Shown one piece after another: positions 16,552-25,534 of a stretch of DNA of 64,000 nt. Position 1 is the first letter of the stretch; every line of letters starts with the position of its first letter. The position numbers were made by a program, and so were the translations under genes. The notes beneath the pieces are model-generated. The model saw only the letters and a list, made by a program, of their open reading frames with translations. It was not told where the DNA came from and ran no database searches. Location: NCBI GenBank assembly GCA_015709675.1, contig CP054182.1, forward strand, positions 661,448 to 725,447, read 5' to 3'. This DNA is from Ignavibacteriales bacterium. GTDB taxonomy: Bacteria; Bacteroidota; Ignavibacteria; Ignavibacteriales; Ignavibacteriaceae.

Positions 16552-17994
16552 TTATTCCATTGTCTCAAACTTCATCCAGTTAAGGCGGCTCTTTTCTGAG
16601 TAGGGCGCTGCCGCGGTAAAGATTACCAGATCACCTTTTTTCACATGACCGCTTTCAAGCAGGAGCCGTTTGGCGGTTTCGATCGCCGCACTCTCCTTTT
16701 TGATATCCGAACTGAATATGGAAGTAACTCCCCACTTTAAGCAGAGATTATTCATCGTTTCAAAACTGTCTGAGACGGCAATAATGCGCGCCTTAGGTTT
16801 GAACTTTGAAAGGGAACGGGCAGTGCGCCCATGATGCGTGAAGACAACAATTGCCGCAGCGTGGATCTGCTCTGATACCTGCACAATCGAACGGTTAACA
16901 GCATCAAACACATTGGATTCAACAGACTCCGGTATATCATAGTCCACCTTTCTCAGCGGGGGACCATCAGTCTCGGCTTTCTTCAGAATATTATTCATGA
17001 TCTCAACCGCTCGTACCGGGAACTTACCCACCGAAGTCTCACCGCTAAGCATCACCACATCGGTTCCGTCCCAGACTGCATTGGCAACATCTGAGGCTTC
17101 CGCCCGGGTGGGAACAGGATTGCTGATCATACTTTCAAGCATCTGAGTTGCAGTGATAACCATCTTGCCAGCTTCATTGCAGCGGCGGATAATCATTTTT
17201 TGCACAACGGGAACATCCTGCGGCTCCATCTCAACTCCGAGGTCACCGCGGGCAACCATGATGCCGTCTGATGCTGCCAGAATTTCCTCAAAATTTGCAA
17301 CCGCTTCCGGTTTTTCAATTTTCGCGATAATGGGAAGATCCGAGTTCTTTGATCTGAGCCAGTTCCGGAGATCTGATATATCCTTTGCGTCACGGACAAA
17401 TGAGAGCGCCACAAAATCAATCTTGAACTTAATTGCGAATTCCAGATCGCGCAGATCTTTTTCCGTCATTGCAGGAGTGGAAAGTTTCATCCCCGGCAGA
17501 TTCATCCCCTTCTTCGGTTTCAGAATTCCGCCGTTTATAATCAGACATCTGACAGAATTTGGTGTTTTTGACTCAATTTTTAATTTTAACAGACCATCAT
17601 CAATCAGAATAATATCACCAATCTGTGCATCCTGCGGAAGAGGGGTATAAGAGGTAGAGACTTTTTCTCTGGTTCCCTTCATTTTTTCGGTGGTTATTTC
17701 AAGGTAATCACCGTTTTTGATTTCAAAAGAGGGTTCTTCCAGTTCACCAATGCGGATTTTTGGTCCCTGCAGGTCAAGCAGAACACCGAGCGGTGCATTC
17801 TGTTTCACCCGGGTTTCGTGGATGGTGGAGAATATCTTTTCGTAAAACTCATAGTCACCGTGCGAGAAGTTCAGCCGTACGCCGTCAATTCCCGCATCCA
17901 TAAGTTGCCGGATAGTTTCAATTGATGAAGTTGCCGGGCCGAGGGTGGCAAGGATTTTGGTCTTAGCAAATATTCTGCTGTCTTCCTGGTACAT
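16552..17994 (-). CDS. pyk: Pyruvate kinase
   Basis: 480 residues, the length of a bacterial enzyme without the extra PEP-utilising domain. It catalyses phosphoenolpyruvate + ADP to pyruvate + ATP, the last step of glycolysis. Visible motifs are ILATLGPATSS, VRLNFSHG, the catalytic lysine region IIAKIEKPEAV, MVARGDLGVE and TATQMLESM, followed by the C-terminal allosteric domain. A Shine-Dalgarno-like AGAGGA lies about ten bases before the ATG. It is monocistronic in appearance, flanked on both sides by simple TAATTAGTAATTAG-type repeats. Confidence 0.96.
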   Translation of the reverse strand: MYQEDSRIFAKTKILATLGPATSSIETIRQLMDAGIDGVRLNFSHGDYEFYEKIFSTIHETRVKQNAPLGVLLDLQGPKIRIGELEEPSFEIKNGDYLEITTEKMKGTREKVSTSYTPLPQDAQIGDIILIDDGLLKLKIESKTPNSVRCLIINGGILKPKKGMNLPGMKLSTPAMTEKDLRDLEFAIKFKIDFVALSFVRDAKDISDLRNWLRSKNSDLPIIAKIEKPEAVANFEEILAASDGIMVARGDLGVEMEPQDVPVVQKMIIRRCNEAGKMVITATQMLESMISNPVPTRAEASDVANAVWDGTDVVMLSGETSVGKFPVRAVEIMNNILKKAETDGPPLRKVDYDIPESVESNVFDAVNRSIVQVSEQIHAAAIVVFTHHGRTARSLSKFKPKARIIAVSDSFETMNNLCLKWGVTSIFSSDIKKESAAIETAKRLLLESGHVKKGDLVIFTAAAPYSEKSRLNWMKFETME

Positions 17995-18176
17995 GGGGAG
18001 CTTGTCCTCTTTTGAATGAATGAATTGCCCAAAAATAGGGAAAAGAATGATGAGTTGTGAAATATGAAATGAGAATTGATGAATGAGAATTGTGAAGGAT
18101 AACTAAAAATTAATCCTTCAATCAGATGATTGAATTAACAGTCAGCAGCCGCCCCGGGCATGAGGGGATGTTTACT

Positions 18177-18833
18177 TCAGCTGTTATGTGATGGTAAGGT
18201 GATTGTTTGTTTGGTTTCAGATTCAGGAATGCTCTGCAAAGCATCAAGGTGGTAGCCCTGAAGCATCTTTACTGCAGTCAGCCCCATTAGTTTCCAGTCA
18301 AAAAGGATGCTTCTTTTAGAGGCATAATCAAGATCATACGTATGAAGCTCATCATAACTGACAGCGCTGCTTCGTTTAAGCTGCCAGAGTCCTGAAATGC
18401 CGGGGAGACATTTCATTTTGCTCCTGTGCTCCATCAGTCCGGGATATTTTTCAGCAATCATGGCAATATCATCCAGCATGAGAGGGCGCGGCCCGATGAT
18501 GCTCATCTTTCCGGAAAGAACCAGTAAAAGCTGCGGGAGTTCGTCCACTCCGGTGCGGCGGAGGATTCTGCCCAGCGGGAGGAAATCTGAACTTGAAACA
18601 AGACGTGAGTCACGGAATTTAAATACTTCCGCCCCGGGCTTAAGCGTGCGTATTTTCATAATGCTGAAAGAGCCGCCTCTGAGACCAACTGCACGTTCCT
18701 GGATAAAAAAGGGATTAGTTTTCCAGAAGAGCAGAACTGCCAGAGAATAGATCAATACAAACGGCAGAGTTGCCGCAAGCAGAATAGCGGAAAGCGTTAC
18801 ATCAGAAATGCGTTTTAAAATGCGATAGAGCAT
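18177..18833 (-). CDS. Bacterial sugar transferase (undecaprenyl-phosphate sugar phosphotransferase type)
   Basis: 218 residues. One N-terminal transmembrane helix (about 13-36) precedes a cytoplasmic catalytic domain of PF02397 with KIRTLKPGAE, DELPQLLLVLSGKMSIIGPRP and the PGISGLWQ segment. These enzymes load the first sugar-1-phosphate onto undecaprenyl phosphate for exopolysaccharide or O-antigen synthesis. No other polysaccharide genes are adjacent, so the product is not known. Confidence 0.9.
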   Translation of the reverse strand: MLYRILKRISDVTLSAILLAATLPFVLIYSLAVLLFWKTNPFFIQERAVGLRGGSFSIMKIRTLKPGAEVFKFRDSRLVSSSDFLPLGRILRRTGVDELPQLLLVLSGKMSIIGPRPLMLDDIAMIAEKYPGLMEHRSKMKCLPGISGLWQLKRSSAVSYDELHTYDLDYASKRSILFDWKLMGLTAVKMLQGYHLDALQSIPESETKQTITLPSHNS

Positions 18834-19040
18834 CGGCTTCGGGACGACTTTTTTTTAGCGATTTATAGTGATAGCTATTAGCGCCCCCGAAATCCGGCTC
18901 GTTTACAACCTCTCTGAGCGGATCATCTGACAGACTTACAAATTTACGAATTAAAAATAGAGACTAAGGGTGTAACAGGCAAGTTAAAAAATAATGATTA
19001 AGCCCCGGCAGAGAAAATGCCCTGCTTCCTGAGAATTGTT

Positions 19041-19077
19041 CCGCCGGAAAAGATTATGGTACCTTCTCTTCCGGCGG
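19041..19077 (-). terminator. Hairpin downstream of the carbonic anhydrase/DUF4199 pair
   Basis: Perfect arms CCGCCGGAA (19041-19049) and TTCCGGCGG (19069-19077) lie 30 bp beyond the DUF4199 stop. There is no clear U-tract, so a factor-dependent or weak terminator is possible. Confidence 0.5.
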
Positions 19078-19106
19078 TGTAACAACAAAAACTGAGGTAA
19101 ATGATA

Positions 19107-19604
19107 TCAGGCCGAATGATCGGGCGGAGGATTTTTCCTGACAAAAAATGCAACGATAAGGGTGGTTATAAGCCCCATCAGCGGAGTGGCAATTACCACC
19201 TGCATCAGATAGCTTTTCAGGTTGAAATACTCTTCTGCCTGCTGCTGCGTCATCATTCCTGATTCAACCGAGTGGCGGATAACGTTAGAAAAATACTCAG
19301 GAGAGATTACCTCGGAGGTAAGATATTGTGTAAGCGGGCTTAGCAGCGTAACCACGAGCGTTATGAACAATCCCGAGATAAAACCCTGCCTGAAGGTCAT
19401 ATAACCGCCGTAGAATGACCTCCGTTTATCCAGCAGGGCAAACACATACACCGCGATGGCGGGGATGGCTACAAAGTTGCTGTATATATGATGCTGGGCT
19501 ATATGGACGTCATGCAGACCGGCAAGCCGTTCGGCGATCATCCAGGCAAGCTGCATCAGGACAAACAGAATTCCCCACTTGATTTCAATGGAATACGTAC
19601 TCAT
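19107..19604 (-). CDS. DUF4199 domain-containing membrane protein
   Basis: 165 residues with about four transmembrane helices (near 8-24, 44-58, 72-90 and 128-155). It carries the DUF4199 pattern: a first helix followed by a short loop, SFYGGYMTFRQGFISGLFITLV, a soluble helix with EYFSNVIRHSVESGMMTQQQAEEY, and a last helix. The function is unknown. It lies 38 bp downstream of a carbonic anhydrase gene on the same strand and is probably in its operon. Confidence 0.82.
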   Translation of the reverse strand: MSTYSIEIKWGILFVLMQLAWMIAERLAGLHDVHIAQHHIYSNFVAIPAIAVYVFALLDKRRSFYGGYMTFRQGFISGLFITLVVTLLSPLTQYLTSEVISPEYFSNVIRHSVESGMMTQQQAEEYFNLKSYLMQVVIATPLMGLITTLIVAFFVRKNPPPDHSA

Positions 19605-19642
19605 GTTGGCCTCTTTTTTTTATGATGTGGCTGATTAGGTAA

Positions 19643-20287
19643 TTATTGACTGAGCAGGGGCCTCAGGTCATATATACTTTTTACGTCACGGAAGATTTTT
19701 TTCATGTCCAGCCCAAGATCTTTCAGCCGTCCGGTTCTCACGTCAAAGACCCAGCCGTGAATATGCGGGAATCCGGAGGTGTACCATGCGCGCTGCACAT
19801 GGTCAATTTTTATAATGTTTATGCACTGTTCCCTCACGTTAAGCTCAACCAGCCGGTCATACCGTTCAACCTCATCTTCGATGGCATCAAGCTGTTCCCG
19901 GTGAAAGCGGTAAACATCCCTCAGACTCTGAAGCCAGCTGTTTAGCTGCCCGAGATCCCGGGGATTCATTGCTGCCTTCACGCCGCCGCACTCATAATGC
20001 CCGCAGACGATAATATGCTTCACTTTAAGCTCATTAACCGCATACTGCATAACCGCGTTCAGGTTATTATCGGTGCTGATGACCAGGTTCGCCACATTCC
20101 GGTGTACAAACACTTCACCGGGCTTTGCTCCCATAAGTTCTTCTGCCGTAACACGGCTGTCAGAACAGCCGATGTAGAGTATTTCAGGGTTCTGGCCTTT
20201 GGCCATATTTTTGAAGAAATCCGGGTCGGCAGCCAGCTTGGAAGCTACCCACTCCTGATTATTCCGGAAAATTGTCTTAAAATCCAT
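19643..20287 (-). CDS. can: Beta-class carbonic anhydrase
   Basis: 214 residues. Reversible CO2 hydration is indicated by the zinc ligands Cys41, His97 and Cys100 (in CSDSR and CGHYECGG) and by the Asp43-Arg45 dyad that gates the zinc. HRNVANLV follows, as is standard. It is likely cytoplasmic and supplies bicarbonate for carboxylations or pH control. It is the first gene of a pair with the DUF4199 membrane protein. Confidence 0.95.
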   Translation of the reverse strand: MDFKTIFRNNQEWVASKLAADPDFFKNMAKGQNPEILYIGCSDSRVTAEELMGAKPGEVFVHRNVANLVISTDNNLNAVMQYAVNELKVKHIIVCGHYECGGVKAAMNPRDLGQLNSWLQSLRDVYRFHREQLDAIEDEVERYDRLVELNVREQCINIIKIDHVQRAWYTSGFPHIHGWVFDVRTGRLKDLGLDMKKIFRDVKSIYDLRPLLSQ

Positions 20288-20657
20288 TCATCTCTTGATT
20301 GGTTGAGCTGAGAATAATGCCCCGCAAAATACGATAAGAATTATGAATTATGAAAGATGAAGTAAGAACTGATAATTGATAATTGATAATTGAGAATTGA
20401 GAATGGAGAATAGTGCCTTTCTCGAAGTAAAGGATTCTCAGTTTTCCTAAGGATGCGGTCAAGCGGGGTTCTGGCAGAGCAGGGTTCCCGGAGTCTGATC
20501 AGAAAACCGGATCGTTATAAATCAGTGCATGGAACTATGTGTATTACCGACAACAGGCACAGAGAGAGAAAATTACAAAATCAGAACCCCTTACACCATA
20601 TGACTAACTAATATATATAATTATCCCTTATGACTTCCAATTACTAATTACTAACTC
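20288..20657. other. Gene-free spacer with simple repeats
   Basis: It contains GATAATTGATAATTGAGAATTGAGAATGG-type simple repeats (20370-20410) and TAATTACTAATTACTAAC words (20638-20665) that abut the 3' end of the next gene. No gene or RNA is recognised. Confidence 0.5.
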
Positions 20658-21578
20658 CTAATTACTAATTAACAAAACCGCGTTTCCTTTTTTACGCCCG
20701 GTATCAACATAACGGTGGGCAGAAACGATATCCTCCAGAGAAAAGACTTTATCAATCACCGCCTGATAACTTCCTTCCTCGAACAGCTTTTTGAGGAAGA
20801 GAAGCTGTTCGCGGCTTTCCTTAGCGTAATTCATGCCGCCGACGGTAGTATATATACCGCCTGAGGAAAGCAGGCGGGAGCAGAGTTTTTCCGGAGCTTT
20901 ATCCACCGCGTCAAAGATAATATCGAACCGTTCTCCGGATTTTGTAAAATCCTCTTTGTCATACGGAATAACTTTTTCTGCTCCCAGATTATGTGCCAGA
21001 GCTGCTCCCGCTGATGAACAGACAGCAGTTACCCGGGCGTTGTAATATCTGGCTATCTGCACTGCGGCTGAACCAACAGAGCCCGTTGCTCCGATGATCA
21101 GAACGGAGGGACTTTTCATTTGTTCAATGCCGGCTTTGTGAAGAAAAAAATGAGCGGTCTGACCGCCGAATAAAATAGCGGCAGATTCAGCAAACGAAGC
21201 ATTTACGGGCTTTTTTACCACAATGCTTTTTGCGGGAACGGATATATATTCCGCGTGACCGCCGAACCGGAATCCGGTCAGTCCGTACACATGATCACCG
21301 GGTTTGAACTCAGTGACCTTCGCGCCGGTTTCTTCAACCGTTCCGGCAAAAACCACCCCGAGAACCGGTTTACGAGGTCTGGTAAAACCAACGGCCAGGT
21401 GCATTATTATCCGGAGAAAACCGGTGACGGCAAGTCCCCGTACACGCACATCGCCTGAGTTAACCGCGGAGGCGGCAACCTTAACCAGGATATCTCCTCC
21501 TCCCGGAACCGGTTTGGAAATATCTTTTATGACTACAACTTCCGGCGGACCGTAAGCAGTGCAGACAGCAGCTTTCAT
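20658..21578 (-). CDS. NAD(P)H-quinone-oxidoreductase-like zinc-independent MDR dehydrogenase
   Basis: A 306-residue medium-chain dehydrogenase/reductase. The N-terminal GroES-like fold (MKAAVCTAYGPPEVVVIKDISKP, GDVRVRG, GDHVYGLTGFRFGGHAEY) is followed by a Rossmann domain with GATGSVGSAAVQIARYYNARVTAVCSS. Structural and catalytic zinc cysteines are absent, as in quinone oxidoreductase and enoyl-reductase branches. The substrate is unknown. A perfect 12-bp palindrome ATGTCATGACAT (21598-21609) lies about 20 bp upstream of the ATG and could be an operator. Confidence 0.88.
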   Translation of the reverse strand: MKAAVCTAYGPPEVVVIKDISKPVPGGGDILVKVAASAVNSGDVRVRGLAVTGFLRIIMHLAVGFTRPRKPVLGVVFAGTVEETGAKVTEFKPGDHVYGLTGFRFGGHAEYISVPAKSIVVKKPVNASFAESAAILFGGQTAHFFLHKAGIEQMKSPSVLIIGATGSVGSAAVQIARYYNARVTAVCSSAGAALAHNLGAEKVIPYDKEDFTKSGERFDIIFDAVDKAPEKLCSRLLSSGGIYTTVGGMNYAKESREQLLFLKKLFEEGSYQAVIDKVFSLEDIVSAHRYVDTGRKKGNAVLLISN

Positions 21579-21597
21579 AATTGCATCTCTCTAATGA

Positions 21598-21609
21598 ATG
21601 TCATGACAT
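21598..21609 (-). promoter_or_regulatory. 12-bp perfect palindrome upstream of the MDR gene
   Basis: ATGTCATGACAT lies between the MDR start codon (21578) and its presumed promoter. It is short, so this is only a candidate operator. Confidence 0.3.
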
Positions 21610-21710
21610 AAACCTCAAATCTATAGAAAACGCTGATTAATAAAACTTATGATTATATGAGCGGTTTTGGCGGGCGGGTGAAAGGTAATAATCGGCCAAA
21701 AGAACACGAT

Positions 21711-22040
21711 TTAAGGATGTACAGGATTGACAGGATTATTGTGAGGGGATCCCTCCGTACATTTTACATTGTTCATCGTGCATTGAATTTCCGATCCGTG
21801 TTCATCAGCGTTGTTTTGACAGCCGTTTAAAATCCGCCGGCAAATGGGGAGAACATGATTAAAGGATGTACAGGATTAACAGGATTATTGTGAGGGGATC
21901 CCTCCGTACATTTTACATTGTTCATCCTACATTGAATTTCCGATCCGTGTTCATCAGCGTTGTTTTGACATCTGTTTAAAATTCGCGTGCAAACGGGGAG
22001 AACATTATTAAAGGATGTACAGGATTGACAGGATTATGGT
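21711..22040. repeat. 149-bp tandem repeat, about 2.2 copies
   Basis: Each unit starts AAGGATGTACAGGATT (21713, 21862, 22011), continues through GAGGGGATCCCTCCGTACA and ATCCGTGTTCATCAGCG, and ends with GGGGAGAACAT. The copies are over 90% alike by eye. The unit is non-coding and lies between the MDR gene and the ligase homologue. Confidence 0.85.
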
Positions 22041-22069
22041 GCGAGAACCAGTAAAAATTTTTTACTTCT

Positions 22070-23584
22070 TCATTTTTCATTATTCATTAACGCAACTTTG
22101 CTAATGCCCCTGAGCACAACTCCTGCTTTATGCCGCTTTGAAACCTCTTTTCGCTCATAGGTAATATCAGCCCAGATTTCAGGGGGGACTGCGGCTGCCG
22201 GGCCGAATTTCTCCGTCCGTTTCTCCTTAACAAATTGGTCAATTCGTAAAATTTCATCTTCGGTCAGTCCCTCATTGGAGCGCGCAATAACCACGGTCTC
22301 CTCACCTTGCCTGATTCCCCAGCTGTATTCAGAATAGATTCCGGTAAAACGTCCCGTGCCCTGCTGTGCATAGACCAGAACGGCTTTAATAATCCGGGGT
22401 CCGGGCCTGAGAAGAAAACCGCCGCCATATATACTTCCCGAATTTTGCAGGAGCACACCATAAGGAAACGAAGCAAAGAGGGAACCGGGATTTGTGGCAG
22501 AGTCTTTAATATCTGCGAGTGGTTTCCTTTCGGCAAAACCGATGAGATCACCCGGAGATGAGAGCGCAGCATTATGAGCATAGGTAAGACGCTCTGAAAG
22601 CGGCAGGTTCATCAGCCCGGCAGTGTTATATATAAGGCAGTCCCTTGCAAGAAAGCGCACGCGGTATTCAGAAATAGTTTTGGTATCGGGTTTCCTTTTA
22701 TTAATACGTTTTTCAAGAATGGAAGCAGATTCTTTTTCAGGAAATCCTGTCAGCTCACCTTCAAGAAGAGTAAACGGAGGCAGATCATAACCGGCCGATA
22801 CGATTTCGGGGAAATGAGAATTCATCAGGCGCCAATCTTCAGCCCAGAGGAATACACCGTCATCATTTGATTCAAGCAAAACGCGGAGTCCGCTGCCAAA
22901 GCCGCAGAGAAGCCAGCTGTTATCACCGGATGGTAATTCATTGATATCTGTTATGATTTCAGGAGCGAATAGCGGGAATTCATCCGTAAAATTTTCCCGG
23001 TTAAGTGCCGGCGTAAAGAGATCCGCGCTCAGCAGATCTTTTTCAGTGTGGTGACTGCTCAGGAGTATATATACCTGCCTAACCGGAATGCGGTAATATT
23101 CCGCGAGAGCTTTTACTACCGTATGCTCATCTGCGGGGGAGCGGAATTTACCGGTAAGAAAGCGGTTTAAAAGCATTCTCTCATCTGAGGGAAGTGATCT
23201 CCACAGACGGAATAGCTTTTCCTGAATAATTTCCGGTGCTGCCTGTTTCAATGCGGGAAGAATGTTATTCAGCAGATCATGGAGAGAAAAAGAAGCATCA
23301 GAATCCGAATTGCCGGTAATCAGCGAAACCGTCTCTGTAAGATCTCCTGTTATCGCCTGAGATTCCTCAAACAGATAGTCAGGATAACCCGTATATATCA
23401 GTGCTAATTCTTTGAGCTTTTCAGGAGTGAGAAGTTTAGTGGGTTTATAACCAAGCAGAAGACTTACACCGGCGAGTGCATCCTGTTTAGGAGAACTCCT
23501 GAGCCAGTGAAGAATGGCATCAATAATTACGGGAGTATTTTTATTCCCCTCAATTTCACCTGAAAGTTTTGCAAAATTTTTCAA
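22070..23584 (-). CDS. ATP-dependent DNA ligase homologue lacking the catalytic lysine (probable pseudoenzyme)
   Basis: 504 residues matching the bacterial ATP-dependent ligase fold from end to end. The N-terminal DNA-binding domain includes YPDYLFEESQAITGDLTETVSLI (67-89), the nucleotidyltransferase core has VFLWAEDW and HFPEI, and the OB domain has KAVLVYAQQGTGR, GLTEDEILRIDQFV and SKRHKAGVVLR. The motif I region, normally K-x-D-G-x-R, reads F-G-S-G-L-R, so Phe229 sits where the AMP-accepting lysine belongs. Motif III is LEGE (275-277), motif IV ends in LLR and the WKWK-type motif V is gone. It should be unable to adenylylate itself. The start is TTG. An intact long frame argues that the protein is still used, possibly for DNA binding. 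Confidence 0.78.
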   Translation of the reverse strand: MKNFAKLSGEIEGNKNTPVIIDAILHWLRSSPKQDALAGVSLLLGYKPTKLLTPEKLKELALIYTGYPDYLFEESQAITGDLTETVSLITGNSDSDASFSLHDLLNNILPALKQAAPEIIQEKLFRLWRSLPSDERMLLNRFLTGKFRSPADEHTVVKALAEYYRIPVRQVYILLSSHHTEKDLLSADLFTPALNRENFTDEFPLFAPEIITDINELPSGDNSWLLCGFGSGLRVLLESNDDGVFLWAEDWRLMNSHFPEIVSAGYDLPPFTLLEGELTGFPEKESASILEKRINKRKPDTKTISEYRVRFLARDCLIYNTAGLMNLPLSERLTYAHNAALSSPGDLIGFAERKPLADIKDSATNPGSLFASFPYGVLLQNSGSIYGGGFLLRPGPRIIKAVLVYAQQGTGRFTGIYSEYSWGIRQGEETVVIARSNEGLTEDEILRIDQFVKEKRTEKFGPAAAVPPEIWADITYERKEVSKRHKAGVVLRGISKVALMNNEK

Positions 23585-23643
23585 AGATGGCTGGGTTCTT
23601 AGTTCTTGGTGGTTAGTTCTTAGTTTTGAGCTACTTTTACCTT

Positions 23644-24087
23644 TTAATTATTACCTGTTAACTTAAATCTCAGCCGCATCACACCATCCTCAAACGAAGA
23701 GCTGATAATTTTAAATCCGCCAATTTCTCTTGTATTACTTACATGCTGGCCGATGCAGGGGCAGGCATCATAGTCACCGACTTTAATAATTCGGATTTCA
23801 TCACCGGCATATTCGGGAAGACGTTCCAGCTTATAGAGCCGCTCTGCTTCCGCTCTGGGGATGAACTCTTCCGTTACATCAAGTTCTGAGGTGATGACAG
23901 CATTCACACGGCTTTCAAGTTCGGATCTTTCATCGGGAGTGAGATCGCGGTCAAAGCGGTAGTCGCACTTGCTTTTCTTCTTTTCGATGTGTGCAGAAAA
24001 TGACCTGCCGCGGCCAAACATCTTAACCATCGTGCCGTTCAGAATATGCTCCGCCGTATGCATCTCAGGAGGATAGGATTTGTTCAT
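23644..24087 (-). CDS. Alanyl-tRNA editing protein (AlaX-type, SAD domain)
   Basis: A 147-residue stand-alone editing domain of the threonyl/alanyl-tRNA synthetase second additional domain. It has the zinc site H10-x3-H14 (HTAEH) plus C111-x3-H115 (CPCIGQH). Such proteins hydrolyse mischarged Ser- or Gly-tRNA(Ala) in trans. The distance between the two half-sites and the closing GGFKI segment are normal. It lies 59 bp upstream of the ligase homologue on the same strand; no functional link is known. Confidence 0.88.
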   Translation of the reverse strand: MNKSYPPEMHTAEHILNGTMVKMFGRGRSFSAHIEKKKSKCDYRFDRDLTPDERSELESRVNAVITSELDVTEEFIPRAEAERLYKLERLPEYAGDEIRIIKVGDYDACPCIGQHVSNTREIGGFKIISSSFEDGVMRLRFKLTGNN

Positions 24088-24122
24088 AGAGAATTCTCTT
24101 TTGTTAGGGAATCAGGAAAAGT

Positions 24123-24827
24123 TCACTTCTGCTCTCCGCTTACCGGGAGCTGTTCGTAGATGATCTGGCTGTTGTTGTTTATGACCCGTGCATCAAAGGT
24201 GTAAAGATCGTCCCGGCTGATAGCGGTGAAGCTGATGCTGGTATCGTTCAGGCCGGAAATCATGATTTTATCCAGCGCTGCGAATGATGCATTACCGAGT
24301 ATCTTTTTAAGCAGTCCGGTTTCTTTTCCTGCGTAAACGGAGAAATTTTTTCCGATGCCTCCCAGTGAATCAGGCAGAAGCATTTTCTCCCGGGTGAGAA
24401 AGCAGACTTCGTTCAGTTCAAGCAGCAGAACATCCCGCATGACCGACTGCTGCATTTTCTCCCGGGTCTGCTGATGCTCTGTTATCATCGCCGCGGCAGA
24501 GGAGGACTGCCAGAGGAACAGGAAAATTATATATATACTCAGCAGCATTGACCAGGTGCTGACCGAGAGGGCATATGCTGAGGTTTTAGCACCCGCATGC
24601 CTGAGCCGCAGCAATCCGCGCAGGGAGACAGCAAAAAGCACGGGGAGAAGGATTCCGTAAAACAGCACCGGAAGAAGATGCACCGGTCTGCCTGCTTCCG
24701 CAGTATATATATCACCGCTCCAGGGGAGCATGGTTAGTCCCCTCAGCCGCTCCAGACCGGCAAACTCACCGGTAATAAGGAGCAGGGTCACAAGCATGAT
24801 AACAAGCAGCTGCCGTTCTGTAGTCAC
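24123..24827 (-). CDS. Hypothetical membrane protein with an extracytoplasmic C-terminal domain
   Basis: I do not recognise the family. 234 residues, three hydrophobic helices (about 7-25, 50-72 and 86-107), then a roughly 120-residue soluble tail. The start is GTG at 24827; an ATG ten codons later is possible. It begins 4 bp after the stop of the gene at 24832, which has the same three-helix-plus-soluble-tail layout, so the pair may be an old duplication or two subunits of one membrane complex. Confidence 0.6.
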   Translation of the reverse strand: MTTERQLLVIMLVTLLLITGEFAGLERLRGLTMLPWSGDIYTAEAGRPVHLLPVLFYGILLPVLFAVSLRGLLRLRHAGAKTSAYALSVSTWSMLLSIYIIFLFLWQSSSAAAMITEHQQTREKMQQSVMRDVLLLELNEVCFLTREKMLLPDSLGGIGKNFSVYAGKETGLLKKILGNASFAALDKIMISGLNDTSISFTAISRDDLYTFDARVINNNSQIIYEQLPVSGEQK

Positions 24828-24831
24828 GAGG

Positions 24832-25452
24832 TTAATTCACCCTTTCTACCGAGATCCCTGCCGGGGTAAGCCGTGCACGGAACTCCAGGCATCCGGTATA
24901 TCCGCCTGAATTGACGAACTCCGGATTCTTTCCCCCGATTCTTGAAGAAAGTCCGCTGATGACCATGGACTCCTCCCCCGCATATTCAAGGAACAGATAT
25001 ATACCGGTTCCGTTATAGGGGGTCTCAATGCTTTTTCCGATAAGGGCATATCCGTTCACGGTATCCTGCGCCTCGGGGATCAGGAGACTATCCGCTCCGG
25101 AGGAGTGGCGCTCCAGCGATCTGAGGCTGACTGTATAAAGTGCATCCTTAATCATTCCGGAGGTGATCATCAGCTCATTTTCTGCCCGGAGGGAGTCATC
25201 CCGCGCCGGATCGGTTGTCTGAGCATACCAGCCAAGCGCCCCCACTCCGGTCATAAACAGAAACAGCGGAATAATAATCAGCGTAATCAGATACCGGTCC
25301 TGCCGTTCCGCAAGAGTAAGCTGGCTCAGGAGTGAATAGGCACCCGCGGCCAGAACCGTAATCCCAAGCCGGAAGGCCGGATTGGCAGGGGAGAGGAGAA
25401 AATAGACCACCAACACGGCAAGAGCGCCTGTTACGATCTGCAGAAGAATCAT
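24832..25452 (-). CDS. Hypothetical membrane protein, partner of the following gene
   Basis: I do not recognise the family. 206 residues with three hydrophobic helices (about 4-22, 27-45 and 55-74) and a soluble C-terminal domain of about 125 residues that includes NGYALIGKSIETPYNGTGIYLFLEYAGEE. It is the first gene of a two-gene unit (4-bp spacing). The shared layout with its neighbour suggests related proteins acting together at the membrane, an inference without a known pathway. Confidence 0.6.
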   Translation of the reverse strand: MILLQIVTGALAVLVVYFLLSPANPAFRLGITVLAAGAYSLLSQLTLAERQDRYLITLIIIPLFLFMTGVGALGWYAQTTDPARDDSLRAENELMITSGMIKDALYTVSLRSLERHSSGADSLLIPEAQDTVNGYALIGKSIETPYNGTGIYLFLEYAGEESMVISGLSSRIGGKNPEFVNSGGYTGCLEFRARLTPAGISVERVN

Positions 25453-25534
25453 AATTCTCCGCCGGACTGACTGATGAGAGAACAGCTAAACATGGCGTAA
25501 ATATACGAAAGCGGGGGATATTTGCAGGAAAACC

